From: Babylonia areolata
Lineage: Eukaryota; Mollusca; Gastropoda; Neogastropoda; Buccinidae
Assembly: GCF_041734735.1 (NCBI RefSeq)
Contig: NC_134897.1
Span: 1,305,201 to 1,369,200 of the forward strand
DNA length: 64,000 nt
Direction: 5' to 3'
The notes beneath the pieces are model-generated. The model saw only the letters and a program-made list of their open reading frames with translations. It searched no databases and was not told where the DNA came from. Positions 12,465-26,400 of the stretch are shown piece by piece (within the stretch, counting starts at the first letter, position 1; each line of letters starts with the position of its first letter). Both the position numbers and the translations under genes were made by a program.

Positions 12465-15400
12465 ATGTGTGGCTGTCACTGTCATGTTGTACAGCTATGT
12501 GGCTGTCACTGTCATGTTGTACATGTAGCTCTGTGTGGCTGTCACTGTCATGCTGTACATGTAGCTCTGTGTGGCTCTCACTGTCATGTTGTACATGTAG
12601 CTCTGTGTGAATGTCACTGTCATGCTGTACATGTAGCTCTGCGTGGCTGTCACTGTCATATCGTACATGTAGCTCTGCGTGGCTGTCACTGTCATGTTGT
12701 ACATGTAGCTATGTGTGGCTGTCACTGTCATGTTGTACAGCTATGTGGCTGTCACTGTCATGTTGTACATGTAGCTCTGTGTGGCTGTCGCTGTCATGTT
12801 GTACATGTAGCTGTGTGGCTGTCACTGTCATGCTGTACATGTAGCTCTGTGTGGCTGTCACTGTCATGTTGTACATGTAGCTCTGTGTGGCTGTCGCTGT
12901 CATGTTGTACATGTAGCTCTGTGTGGCTGTCACTGTCATGCTGTACATGTAGCTCTGCGTGGCTGTCACTGTCATGTTGTACATGTAGCTGTGTGGCTGT
13001 CACTGTCCTGTTGTACAGGTAGCTCTGTGTGGCTGTGACTGTCCTGTTGTACATGTAGCTCTGTGTGGCTGTCACTGTCATGTTGTACATGTAGCTCTGT
13101 GTGGCTGTCACTGTCATGTTGTACATGTAGCTCTGTGTGGCTGTCACTGTCATGTTGTACGTGTAGCTCTGTGTGGCTGTCACTGTCATGTTGTACATGT
13201 AGCTGTGTGGCTGTCACTGTCATGTTGTACATGTAGCTATGTGGCTGTCACTGTCATGTTGTACATGTAGCTCTGTGTGGCTGTCACTGTCATGTTGTAC
13301 ATGTAGCTCTGTGTGGCTGTCACTGTCATGTTGTACGTGTAGCTCTGTGTGGCTGTCACTGTCATATCGTACATGTAGCTCTGTGTGGCTGTCACTGTCA
13401 TATCGTACATGTAGCTCTGTGGGGATGTCACTGTCATGTTGTACATGTAGCTATGTGTGGCTGTTAATGTCATGTTGTACATGTAGCTCTGTGGCTGTCA
13501 CTGTCATGTTGTACATGTAGCTGTGTTACTGTCACTGTCATGTTGTACATGTAGCTGTGTGGCTGTCACTGTCATGTTGTACATGTAGCTCTGTGTGGCT
13601 GTCACTGTCATGTTGTACATGTAGCTATGTGTGGCTGTCACTGTAACATTGTACATGTAGCTCTGTGTGACTGTCGCTGTCATGTTGTACATGTAGCTAT
13701 GTGTGGCTGTCACTGTCATGTTGTACATGTAGCTATGTGGCTGTCACTGTCATGTTGTACATGTAGCTCTGTGTGGCTGTCACTGTCATGTTGTACATGT
13801 AGCTTTATGTGGCTGTCACTGTCATGTTGTACATGTAGCTCTGTGGGGATGTCACTGTCATGTTGTACATGTAGCTCTGTGTGGCTGTCACTCATGTTGT
13901 ACAAGTAGCTCTGTGTGGCTGTCACTGTCATGTTGTACATGTAGCTCTGTGTGGCTGTCATGTTGTACATGTAGCTCTGTTTGGCTGTCACTGTCATGTT
14001 GTACATGTAGCTCTGTGTGGCTGTCACTGTCATGTTGTACATGTAGCTCTGTGTGGCTGTCATGTTGTACATGTAGCTCTGTGTTGCTGTCACTGTCATG
14101 TTGTACATGTAGCTATGTGTGGCTGTCACTGTCATGTTGTACAGCTATGTGGCTGTCACTGTCATGTTGTACATGTAGCTCTGTGTGGCTGTCACTGTCA
14201 TGCTGTACATGTAGCTCTGTGTGGCTGTCACTGTCATGTTGTACATGTAGCTCTGTGTGAATGTCACTGTCATGCTGTACATGTAGCTCTGCGTGGCTGT
14301 CACTGTCATATCGTACATGTAGCTCTGCGTGGCTGTCACTGTCATGTTGTACATGTAGCTATGTGTGGCTGTCACTGTCATGTTGTACAGCTATGTGGCT
14401 GTCACTGTCATGTTGTACATGTAGCTCTGTGTGGCTGTCGCTGTCATGTTGTACATGTAGCTGTGTGGCTGTCACTGTCATGCTGTACATGTAGCTCTGT
14501 GTGGCTGTCACTGTCATGTTGTACATGTAGCTCTGTGTGGCTGTCGCTGTCATGTTGTACATGTAGCTCTGTGTGGCTGTCACTGTCATGCTGTACATGT
14601 AGCTCTGCGTGGCTGTCACTGTCATGTTGTACATGTAGCTGTGTGGCTGTCACTGTCCTGTTGTACATGTAGCTCTGTGTGGCTGTGACTGTCCTGTTGT
14701 ACATGTAGCTCTGTGTGGCTGTCACTGTCATGTTGTACATGTAGCTCTGTGTGGCTGTCACTGTCATGTTGTACATGTAGCTCTGTGTGGCTGTCACTGT
14801 CATGTTGTACGTGTAGCTCTGTGTGGCTGTCACTGTCATGTTGTACATGTAGCTGTGTGGCTGTCACTGTCATGTTGTACATGTAGCTATGTGGCTGTCA
14901 CTGTCATGTTGTACATGTAGCTCTGTGTGGCTGTCACTGTCATGTTGTACATGTAGCTCTGTGTGGCTGTCACTGTCATGTTGTACGTGTAGCTCTGTGT
15001 GGCTGTCACTGTCATATCGTACATGTAGCTCTGTGTGGCTGTCACTGTCATATCGTACATGTAGCTCTGTGGGGATGTCACTGTCATGTTGTACATGTAG
15101 CTATGTGTGGCTGTTAATGTCATGTTGTACATGTAGCTCTGTGGCTGTCACTGTCATGTTGTACATGTAGCTGTGTTACTGTCACTGTCATGTTGTACAT
15201 GTAGCTGTGTGGCTGTCACTGTCATGTTGTACATGTAGCTCTGTGTGGCTGTCACTGTCATGTTGTACATGTAGCTATGTGTGGCTGTCACTGTAACATT
15301 GTACATGTAGCTCTGTGTGACTGTCGCTGTCATGTTGTACATGTAGCTATGTGTGGCTGTCACTGTCATGTTGTACATGTAGCTATGTGGCTGTCACTGT

Positions 15401-15765
15401 CATGTTGTACATGTAGCTCTGTGTGGCTGTCACTGTCATGTTGTACATGTAGCTTTATGTGGCTGTCACTGTCATGTTGTACATGTAGCTCTGTGGGGAT
15501 GTCACTGTCATGTTGTACATGTAGCTCTGTGTGGCTGTCACTCATGTTGTACATGTAGCTCTGTGTGGCTGTCACTGTCATGTTGTACATGTAGCTCTGT
15601 GTGGCTGTCATGTTGTACATGTAGCTCTGTTTGGCTGTCACTGTCATGTTGTACATGAAGCTCTGTGTGGCTGTCACTGTCATGTTGTACATGTAGCTCT
15701 GTGTGGCTGTCACTGTCATGTTGTACGTGTAGCTCTGTGTGGCTGTCATGTTGTACATGTAGCTC
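12465..15765. repeat. Direct duplication of about 1650 bp inside the satellite
   Basis: The order of monomer variants from about 12465 to 14115 recurs from about 14115 to 15765 at an offset of 1650. For example, the TCCTGTTG unit at about 13008 recurs at 14658, and TGTGTTACTG at about 13523 recurs at 15173. Only a few single-base differences were seen (for example near 12576/14226 and 13018/14668). The same variant series returns again near 17.6-18.4, 20.7-21.4 and 25.0-25.7 kb. Confidence 0.8.
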
Positions 15766-18700
15766 TGTGTTGCTGTCACTGTCATGTTGTACATGTAGCT
15801 CTGTGTGGCTGTCACTGTCATGTTGTACATGTAGCTCTGTGTGGCTGTCACTGTCATGTTGTACATGTAGCTATGTGGCTGTCACTGTCATGCTGTACAT
15901 GTAGCTCTGTGTGGCTGTCACTTTCATGTTGTACATATAGCTCTGTGTGGCTGTCACTGTCATGTTGTACATGTAGCTATGTGGCTGTCACTGTCATGTT
16001 GTACATGTAGCTCTGTGTGGCTGTCACTGTCATGCTGTACATGTAGCTCTGTGTGGCTGTCACTGTCATGTTGTACATGTAGCTCTGTGTGGCTGTCATG
16101 TTGTACATGTAGCTCTGTGTGGCTGTCACTGTCATGTTGTACATGTAGCTCTGTGTGGCTGTCACTGTCATGTTGTACGTGTAGCTCTGTGTGGCTGTCA
16201 CTGTCATGTTGTACATGTAGCTATGTGTGGCTGTCACTGTCATGTTTTACATGTAGCTCTGTGTGGCTGTCACTGTCATGTTGTACGTGTAGCTCTGTGT
16301 GGCTGTCATGTTGTACATGTAGCTCTGTTTGGCTGTCAATGTCATGTTGTACATGTAGCCTCTGTGTGGCTGTCACTGTCATGTTGTACATGTAGCTCTG
16401 TGTGGCTGTCACTGTCATGCTGTACATGTAGCTCTGTGTGGCTGTCACTGTCATGCTGTACATGTAGCTCTGTGTGGCTGTCACTGTCATGTTGTACATG
16501 TAGCTCTGTGTGGCTGTCACTGTCATGCTGTACATGTAGCTATGTGGCTGTCACTGTCATGTTGTACAGCTATGTGGCTGTCACTGTCATGTTGTACATG
16601 TAGCTTTGTGTGGCTGTCACTGTCATGCTGTACATGTAGCTCTGCGTGGCTGTCACTGTCATGTTGTACATGTAGCTATGTGTGGCTGTCACTGTCATGT
16701 TGTACAGCTATGTGGCTGTCACTGTCATGTTGTACATGTAGCTCTGTGTGGCTGTCACTGTCATGCTGTACATGTAGCTCTGTGTGGCTGTCACTGTCAT
16801 GTTGTACATGTAGCTCTGTGTGAATGTCACTGTCATACTGTACATGTAGCTCTGCGTGGCTGTCACTGTCATATCGTACATGTAGCTCTGTGTGGCTGTC
16901 ACTGTAACATTGTACATGTAGCTATGTGGCTGTCACTGTCATGTTGTACATGTAGCTGTGTGGCTGTCACTGTCATGTTGTACATGTAGCTCTGTGTGGC
17001 TGTCACTGTCATGTTGTACAGCTATGTGGCTGTCACTGTCATGTTGTACATGTAGCTATGTGTGGCTGTCACTGTAACATTGTACATGTAGCTCTGTGTG
17101 ACTGTCGCTGTCATGTTCTACATGTAGCTATGTGTGGCTGTCACTGTCATGTTGTACATGTAGCTCTGTGTGGCTGTCACTGTCATGTTGTACATGTAGC
17201 TCTGTGTGGCTGTCACTGTCATGCTGTACATGTAGCTCTGTGTGGCTGTCACTGTCATGTTGTACATGTAGCTCTGTGTGGCTGTCACTGTCATGCTGTA
17301 CATGTAGCTCTGTGTGGCTGTCACTGTCATATCGTACATGTAGCTCTGTGGGGATGTCACTGTCATGTTGTACATGTAGCTATGTGGCTGTCACTGTCAT
17401 GTTGTACATGTAGCTCTGTGTGGCTGTCACTGTCATGTTGTACATGTAGCTGTGTGGCTGTCACTGTCATGCTGTACATGTAGCTCTGTGTGGCTGTCAC
17501 TGTCATGTTGTACATGTAGCTCTGTGTGGCTGTCGCTGTCATGTTGTACATGTAGCTCTGTGTGGCTGTCACTGTCATGCTGTACATGTAGCTCTGCGTG
17601 GCTGTCACTGTCATGTTGTAACATGTAGCTGTGTGGCTGTCACTGTCCTGTTTGTACATGTAGCTCTGTGTGGCTGTGACTGTCCTGTTGTACATGTAGC
17701 TCTGTGTGGCTGTCACTGTCATGTTGTACATGTAGCTCTGTGTGGCTGTCACTGTCATGTTGTACATGTAGCTCTGTGTGGCTGTCACTGTCATGTTGTA
17801 CGTGTAGCTCTGTGTGGCTGTCACTGTCATGTTGTACATGTAGCTGTGTGGCTGTCACTGTCATGTTGTACATGTAGCTATGTGGCTGTCACTGTCATGT
17901 TGTACATGTAGCTCTGTGTGGCTGTCACTGTCATGTTGTACATGTAGCTCTGTGTGGCTGTCACTGTCATGTTGTACGTGTAGCTCTGTGTGGCTGTCAC
18001 TGTCATATCGTACATGTAGCTCTGTGTGGCTGTCACTGTCATATCGTACATGTAGCTCTGTGGGGATGTCACTGTCATGTTGTACATGTAGCTATGTGTG
18101 GCTGTTAATGTCATGTTGTACATGTAGCTCTGTGGCTGTCACTGTCATGTTGTACATGTAGCTGTGTTACTGTCACTGTCATGTTGTACATGTAGCTGTG
18201 TGGCTGTCACTGTCATGTTGTACATGTAGCTCTGTGTGGCTGTCACTGTCATGTTGTACATGTAGCTATGTGTGGCTGTCACTGTAACATTGTACATGTA
18301 GCTCTGTGTGACTGTCGCTGTCATGTTGTACATGTAGCTATGTGTGGCTGTCACTGTCATGTTGTACATGTAGCTATGTGGCTGTCACTGTCATGTTGTA
18401 CATGTAGCTTTATGTGGCTGTCACTGTCATGTTGTACATGTAGCTCTGTGGGGATGTCACTGTCATGTTGTACATGTAGCTCTGTGTGGCTGTCACTCAT
18501 GTTGTACATGTAGCTCTGTGTGGCTGTCACTGTCATGTTGTACATGTAGCTCTGTGTGGCTGTCATGTTGTACATGTAGCTCTGTTTGGCTGTCACTGTC
18601 ATGTTGTACATGTAGCTCTGTGTGGCTGTCACTGTCATGTTGTACATGTAGCTCTGTGTGGCTGTCACTGTCATGTTGTACGTGTAGCTCTGTGTGGCTG

Positions 18701-19429
18701 TCATGTTGTACATGTAGCTCTGTGTTGCTGTCACTGTCATGTTGTACATGTAGCTCTGTGTGGCTGTCACTGTCATGTTGTACATGTAGCTCTGTGTGGC
18801 TGTCACTGTCATGTTGTACATGTAGCTATGTGGCTGTCACTGTCATGCTGTACATGTAGCTCTGTGTGGCTGTCACTTTCATGTTGTACATATAGCTCTG
18901 TGTGGCTGTCACTGTCATGTTGTACATGTAGCTATGTGGCTGTCACTGTCATGTTGTACATGTAGCTCTGTGTGGCTGTCACTGTCATGCTGTACATGTA
19001 GCTCTGTGTGGCTGTCACTGTCATGTTGTACATGTAGCTCTGTGTGGCTGTCATGTTGTACATGTAGCTCTGTGTGGCTGTCACTGGTCATGTTGTACAT
19101 GTAGCTCTGTGTGGCTGTCACTGTCATGTTGTACGTGTAGCTCTGTGTGGCTGTCACTGTCATGTTGTACATGTAGCTATGTGTGGCTCTCACTGTCATG
19201 TTGTACATGTAGCTCCTGTGTGGCTGTCACTGTCATGTTGTACGTGTAGCTCTGTGTGGCTGTCTGTTGTACATGTAGCTCTGTTTGGCTGTCACTGTCA
19301 TGCTGTACATGTAGCTCTGTGTGGCTGTCACTGTCATGTTGTACATGTAGCTCTGTGTGGCTGTCACTGTCATGCTGTACATGTAGCTCTGTGTGGCTGT
19401 CACTGTCATGCTGTACATGTAGCTCTGGG

Positions 19430-19799
19430 GGCTGTCACTTTTCGGTTTTTAAAATGTAGCCTGTGGGGCCCGTAAATGTCATGCTTTTCAGGGAGCAATG
19501 TGGCTGCCCACGGGGGCCCCCATGTTTCCCGTATTTGGCTTTTTATGTCATGTTGACATTTTAGCTTTTTTTGGCTGCCATGTCATGCTGTACATTTTGC
19601 TCTGCGGGGCTGCCCACTGCCCCGGGGGTAAAAATGGAGAATGTGGGGCTGCCCACTGCCCATGTTGACAGCTATGTGGCGGTAACGGTAATGTTGTGAC
19701 TTTTTGGTCCGGGGGGTTGTGGTTTTTTTTTTTTTTGGGGGGGGGGGTTTGGGGGGTTTGTGGGGGGGTTTTGGGGTTTTGGGGGGGGGGGGGGGGGGG

Positions 19800-19832
<33 letters not shown>

Positions 19833-20440
19833 GTAGGTTGTTTTTGGCGGGGTTGGTTCACGGGTCTTTTAAGGGTTTTAAAGGAAGAAAGGCTCTGCGG
19901 GGGGGCACTGCATATCGTCCCCTGAAAGTCTGGGGCTGTCACTTTTCATTGAATTTGTAGCTATTTTGGGCTTTTCACTGTCTTTGTACATGACAGGGGT
20001 TGGTTTGGCCCACTGTCATTTTGGGAAACATGTAGCTCTGTGTGGTTTTTCATTTGTCTTGGGTTTTGTACAGTATGTGGCTTTTCACTGTCATTTGTAC
20101 TTTGTAGCATGTGGGCTTTTAGAAACATTGTACTGTAGTCTGTGTGACTTTTCGCGTCAGGGTTCTACATGAAAGTATGTGTGGCGGGCCCCACTGTAAA
20201 TTTTTGTACATGTGGGCTCGGTGTGGTTTGTCCTGTAATTTTTGTAATGTAGCTCTGGGGTGGCTTCCTGCCCTTTTGCGTACATGTAGTTGTGGGTTTG
20301 TCACTGTCATGTTGTACTTGAAAGCTCTTTTGTGGCTCCAGCCTTTCTGTAAAAGTACCCTTTTTGGGGGCGGTCGGGGGCATAACGTACAGGGTAGCTC
20401 GTGGGGGATGTCCCCTGAATGTTGTACATGTAGCTCTGTG
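19430..20440. other. Corrupted-looking stretch inside the satellite
   Basis: Fragments of the 36-bp monomer are still recognisable, but they are broken by stretched homopolymers (runs of T, C and G, with long G tracts between 19735 and 19831) and many indels. Monomers on both sides are nearly perfect. This looks more like poor consensus quality or a badly joined gap than biological decay. The open frames here should not be annotated. Confidence 0.75.
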
Positions 20441-23400
20441 GGGATGTCACTGTCATGTTGTACATGTAGCTATGTGGCTGTCACTGTCATGTTGTTACAT
20501 GTAGCTGTGTGGCTGTCACTGTCATGCTGTACATGTAGCTCTGTGTGGCTGTCACTGTCATGTTGTACATGTAGCTCTGTGTGGCTGTCGCTGTCATGTT
20601 GTACATGTAGCTCTGTGTGGCTGTCACTGTCATGCTGTACATGTAGCTCTGCGTGGCTGTCACTGTCATGTTGTACATGTAGCTGTGTGGCTGTCACTGT
20701 CCTGTTGTACATGTAGCTCTGTGTGGCTGTGACTGTCCTGTTGTACATGTAGCTCTGTGTGGCTGTCACTGTCATGTTGTACATGTAGCTCTGTGTGGCT
20801 GTCACTGTCATGTTGTACATGTAGCTCTGTGTGGCTGTCACTGTCATGTTGTACGTGTAGCTCTGTGTGGCTGTCACTGTCATGTTGTACATGTAGCTGT
20901 GTGGCTGTCACTGTCATGTTGTACATGTAGCTATGTGGCTGTCACTGTCATGTTGTACATGTAGCTCTGTGTGGCTGTCACTGTCATGTTGTACATGTAG
21001 CTCTGTGTGGCTGTCACTGTCATGTTGTACGTGTAGCTCTGTGTGGCTGTCACTGTCATATCGTACATGTAGCTCTGTGTGGCTGTCACTGTCATATCGT
21101 ACATGTAGCTCTGTGGGGATGTCACTGTCATGTTGTACATGTAGCTATGTGTGGCTGTTAATGTCATGTTGTACATGTAGCTCTGTGGCTGTCACTGTCA
21201 TGTTGTACATGTAGCTGTGTTACTGTCACTGTCATGTTGTACATGTAGCTGTGTGGCTGTCACTGTCATGTTGTACATGTAGCTCTGTGTGGCTGTCACT
21301 GTCATGTTGTACATGTAGCTATGTGTGGCTGTCACTGTAACATTGTACATGTAGCTCTGTGTGACTGTCGCTGTCATGTTGTACATGTAGCTATGTGTGG
21401 CTGTCACTGTCATGTTGTACATGTAGCTATGTGGCTGTCACTGTCATGTTGTACATGTAGCTCTGTGTGGCTGTCACTGTCATGTTGTACATGTAGCTTT
21501 ATGTGGCTGTCACTGTCATGTTGTACATGTAGCTCTGTGGGGATGTCACTGTCATGTTGTACATGTAGCTCTGTGTGGCTGTCACTCATGTTGTACATGT
21601 AGCTCTGTGTGGCTGTCACTGTCATGTTGTACATGTAGCTCTGTGTGGCTGTCATGTTGTACATGTAGCTCTGTTTGGCTGTCACTGTCATGTTGTACAT
21701 GTAGCTCTGTGTGGCTGTCACTGTCATGTTGTACATGTAGCTCTGTGTGGCTGTCACTGTCATGTTGTACGTGTAGCTCTGTGTGGCTGTCATGTTGTAC
21801 ATGTAGCTCTGTGTGGCTGTCACTGTCATGTTGTACGTGTAGCTCTGTGTGGCTGTCATGTTGTACATGTAGCTCTGTGTTGCTGTCACTGTCATGTTGT
21901 ACATGTAGCTCTGTGTGGCTGTCACTGTCATGTTGTACATGTAGCTCTGTGTGGCTGTCACTGTCATGTTGTACATGTAGCTATGTGGCTGTCACTGTCA
22001 TGCTGTACATGTAGCTCTGTGTGGCTGTCACTTTCATGTTGTACATATAGCTCTGTGTGGCTGTCACTGTCATGTTGTACATGTAGCTATGTGGCTGTCA
22101 CTGTCATGTTGTACATGTAGCTCTGTGTGGCTGTCACTGTCATGCTGTACATGTAGCTCTGTGTGGCTGTCACTGTCATGTTGTACATGTAGCTCTGTGT
22201 GGCTGTCATGTTGTACATGTAGCTCTGTGTGGCTGTCACTGTCATGTTGTACATGTAGCTCTGTGTGGCTGTCACTGTCATGTTGTACATGTAGCTCTGT
22301 GTGGCTGTCACTGTCATGTTCTACATGTAGCTCTGTGGGGATGTCACTGTCATGTTGTACATGTAGCTCTGTGTGGCTGTCACTGTCATGCTGTACATGT
22401 AGCTCTGTGTGGCTGTCACTGTCATGCTGTACATGTAGCTCTGTGTGGCTGTCACTGTCATGTTGTACATGTAGCTCTGTGTGGCTGTCACTGTCATGCT
22501 GTACATGTAGCTATGTGGCTGTCACTGTCATGTTGTACAGCTATGTGGCTGTCACTGTCATGTTGTACATGTAGCTCTGTGTGGCTGTCACTGTCATGCT
22601 GTACATGTAGCTCTGCGTGGCTGTCACTGTCATGTTGTACATGTAGCTATGTGTGGCTGTCACTGTCATGTTGTACAGCTATGTGGCTGTCACTGTCATG
22701 TTGTACATGTAGCTCTGTGTGGCTGTCACTGTCATGCTGTACATGTAGCTCTGTGTCGCTGTCACTGTCATGTTGTACATGTAGCTCTGTGTGGCTGTCA
22801 CTGTCATGCTGTACATGTAGCTCTGTGTGGCTGTCACTGTCATGTTGTACATGTAGCTCTGTGTGGCTGTCACTGTCATGTTGTACATGTAGCTCTGTGG
22901 CTGTCACTGTCATGTTGTACATGTAGCTCTGCGTGGCTGTCACTGTCATGCTGTACATGTAGCTCTGCGTGGCTGTCACTGTCATATCGTACATGTAGCT
23001 CTGTGTGGCTGTCACTGTAACATTGTACATGTAGCTATGTGGCTGTCACTGTCATGTTGTACATGTAGCTGTGTGGCTGTCACTGTCATGTTGTACATGT
23101 AGCTCTGTGTGGCTGTCACTGTCATGTTGTACAGCTATGTGGCTGTCACTGTCATGTTGTACATGTAGCTATGTGTGGCTGTCACTGTAACATTGTACAT
23201 GTAGCTCTGTGTGACTGTCGCTGTCATGTTGTACATGTAGCTCTGTGTGGCTGTCACTGTCATGTTGTACATGTAGCTCTGTGTGGCTGTCACTGTCATG
23301 CTGTACATGTACCTCTGTGTGGCTGTCACTGTCATGTTGTACATGTAGCTCTGTGTGGCTGTCACTGTCATGTTGTACATGTAGCTCTGTGTGGCTGTCA

Positions 23401-26400
23401 CTGTCATGTTGTACGTGTAGCTCTGTGTGGCTGTCACTGTCATGTTGTACATGTAGCTCTGTGTGGCTGTCACTGTCATGTTGTACATGTAGCTATGTGG
23501 CTGTCACTGTCATGTTGTACATGTAGCTCTGTGTGGCTGTCACTGTCATGTTGTACGTGTAGCTCTGTGTGGCTGTCACTGTCATGTTGTACATGTAGCT
23601 ATGTGTGGCTGTCACTGTCATGTTGTACATGTAGCTCTGTGTGGCTGTCACTGTCATGTTGTACGTGTAGCTCTGTGTGGCTGTCATGTTGTACATGTAG
23701 CTCTGTTTGGCTGTCAATGTCATGTTGTACATGTAGCTCTGTGTGGCTGTCACTGTCATGTTGTACATGTAGCTCTGTGTGGCTGTCACTGTCATGCTGT
23801 ACATGTAGCTCTGTGTGGCTGTCACTGTCATGCTGTACATGTAGCTCTGTGTGGCTGTCACTGTCATGTTGTACATGTAGCTCTGTGTGGCTGTCACTGT
23901 CATGCTGTACATGTAGCTATGTGGCTGTCACTGTCATGTTGTACAGCTATGTGGCTGTCACTGTCATGTTGTACATGTAGCTTTGTGTGGCTGTCACTGT
24001 CATGCTGTACATGTAGCTCTGCGTGGCTGTCACTGTCATGTTGTACATGTAGCTATGTGTGGCTGTCACTGTCATGTTGTACAGCTATGTGGCTGTCACT
24101 GTCATGTTGTACATGTAGCTCTGTGTGGCTGTCACTGTCATGCTGTACATGTAGCTCTGTGTGGCTGTCACTGTCATGTTGTACATGTAGCTCTGTGTGA
24201 ATGTCACTGTCATGCTGTACATGTAGCTCTGCGTGGCTGTCACTGTCATATCGTACATGTAGCTCTGTGTGGCTGTCACTGTAACATTGTACATGTAGCT
24301 ATGTGGCTGTCACTGTCATGTTGTACATGTAGCTGTGTGGCTGTCACTGTCATGTTGTACATGTAGCTCTGTGTGGCTGTCACTGTCATGTTGTACAGCT
24401 ATGTGGCTGTCACTGTCATGTTGTACATGTAGCTATGTGTGGCTGTCACTGTAACATTGTACATGTAGCTCTGTGTGACTGTCGCTGTCATGTTCTACAT
24501 GTAGCTATGTGTGGCTGTCACTGTCATGTTGTACATGTAGCTCTATGTGCCTGTCACTGTCATGTTGTACATGTAGCTCTGTGTGGCTGTCACTGTCATG
24601 CTGTACATGTAGCTCTATGTGGCTGTCACTGTCATGTTGTACATGTAGCTCTGTGTGGCTGTCACTGTCATGCTGTACATGTAGCTCTGTGTGGCTGTCA
24701 CTGTCATATCGTACATGTAGCTCTGTGGGGATGTCACTGTCATGTTGTACATGTAGCTATGTGGCTGTCACTGTCATGTTGTACATGTAGCTCTGTGTGG
24801 CTGTCACTGTCATGTTGTACATGTAGCTGTGTGGCTGTCACTGTCATGCTGTACATGTAGCTCTGTGTGGCTGTCACTGTCATGTTGTACATGTAGCTCT
24901 GTGTGGCTGTCGCTGTCATGTTGTACATGTAGCTCTGTGTGGCTGTCACTGTCATGCTGTACATGTAGCTCTGCGTGGCTGTCACTGTCATGTTGTACAT
25001 GTAGCTGTGTGGCTGTCACTGTCCTGTTGTACATGTAGCTCTGTGTGGCTGTGACTGTCCTGTTGTACATGTAGCTCTGTGTGGCTGTCACTGTCATGTT
25101 GTACATGTAGCTCTGTGTGGCTGTCACTGTCATGTTGTACATGTAGCTCTGTGTGGCTGTCACTGTCATGTTGTACGTGTAGCTCTGTGTGGCTGTCACT
25201 GTCATGTTGTACATGTAGCTGTGTGGCTGTCACTGTCATGTTGTACATGTAGCTATGTGGCTGTCACTGTCATGTTGTACATGTAGCTCTGTGTGGCTGT
25301 CACTGTCATGTTGTACGTGTAGCTCTGTGTGGCTGTCACTGTCATATCGTACATGTAGCTCTGTGTGGCTGTCACTGTCATATCGTACATGTAGCTCTGT
25401 GGGGATGTCACTGTCATGTTGTACATGTAGCTATGTGTGGCTGTTAATGTCATGTTGTACATGTAGCTCTGTGGCTGTCACTGTCATGTTGTACATGTAG
25501 CTGTGTTACTGTCACTGTCATGTTGTACATGTAGCTGTGTGGCTGTCACTGTCATGTTGTACATGTAGCTCTGTGTGGCTGTCACTGTCATGTTGTACAT
25601 GTAGCTATGTGTGGCTGTCACTGTAACATTGTACATGTAGCTCTGTGTGACTGTCGCTGTCATGTTGTACATGTAGCTATGTGTGGCTGTCACTGTCATG
25701 TTGTACATGTAGCTATGTGGCTGTCACTGTCATGTTGTACATGTAGCTCTGTGTGGCTGTCACTGTCATGTTGTACATGTAGCTTTATGTGGCTGTCACT
25801 GTCATGTTGTACATGTAGCTCTGTGGGGATGTCACTGTCATGTTGTACATGTAGCTCTGTTTGGCTGTCACTGTCATGTTGTACATGTAGCTCTGTGTGG
25901 CTGTCATGTTGTACATGTAGCTCTGTTTGGCTGTCACTGTCATGTTGTACATGTAGCTCTGTGTGGCTGTCACTGTCATGTTGTACATGTAGCTCTGTGT
26001 GGCTGTCACTGTCATGTTGTACGTGTAGCTCTGTGTGGCTGTCATGTTGTACATGTAGCTCTGTGTTGCTGTCACTGTCATGTTGTACATGTAGCTCTGT
26101 GTGGCTGTCACTGTCATGTTGTACATGTAGCTCTGTGTGGCTGTCACTGTCATGTTGTACATGTAGCTATGTGGCTGTCACTGTCATGCTGTACATGTAG
26201 CTCTGTGTGGCTGTCACTTTCATGTTGTACATGTAGCTCTGTGTGGCTGTCACTGTCATGTTGTACATGTAGCTATGTGGCTGTCACTGTCATGTTGTAC
26301 ATGTAGCTCTGTGTGGCTGTCACTGTCATGCTGTACATGTAGCTCTGTGTGGCTGTCACTGTCATGTTGTACATGTAGCTCTGTGTGGCTGTCATGTTGT

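Noticed and set aside
19704-19960. Gly-rich frame and possible G-quadruplex region
   Set aside because: It lies in a stretch that looks like failed consensus sequence, so the G runs are not trustworthy.
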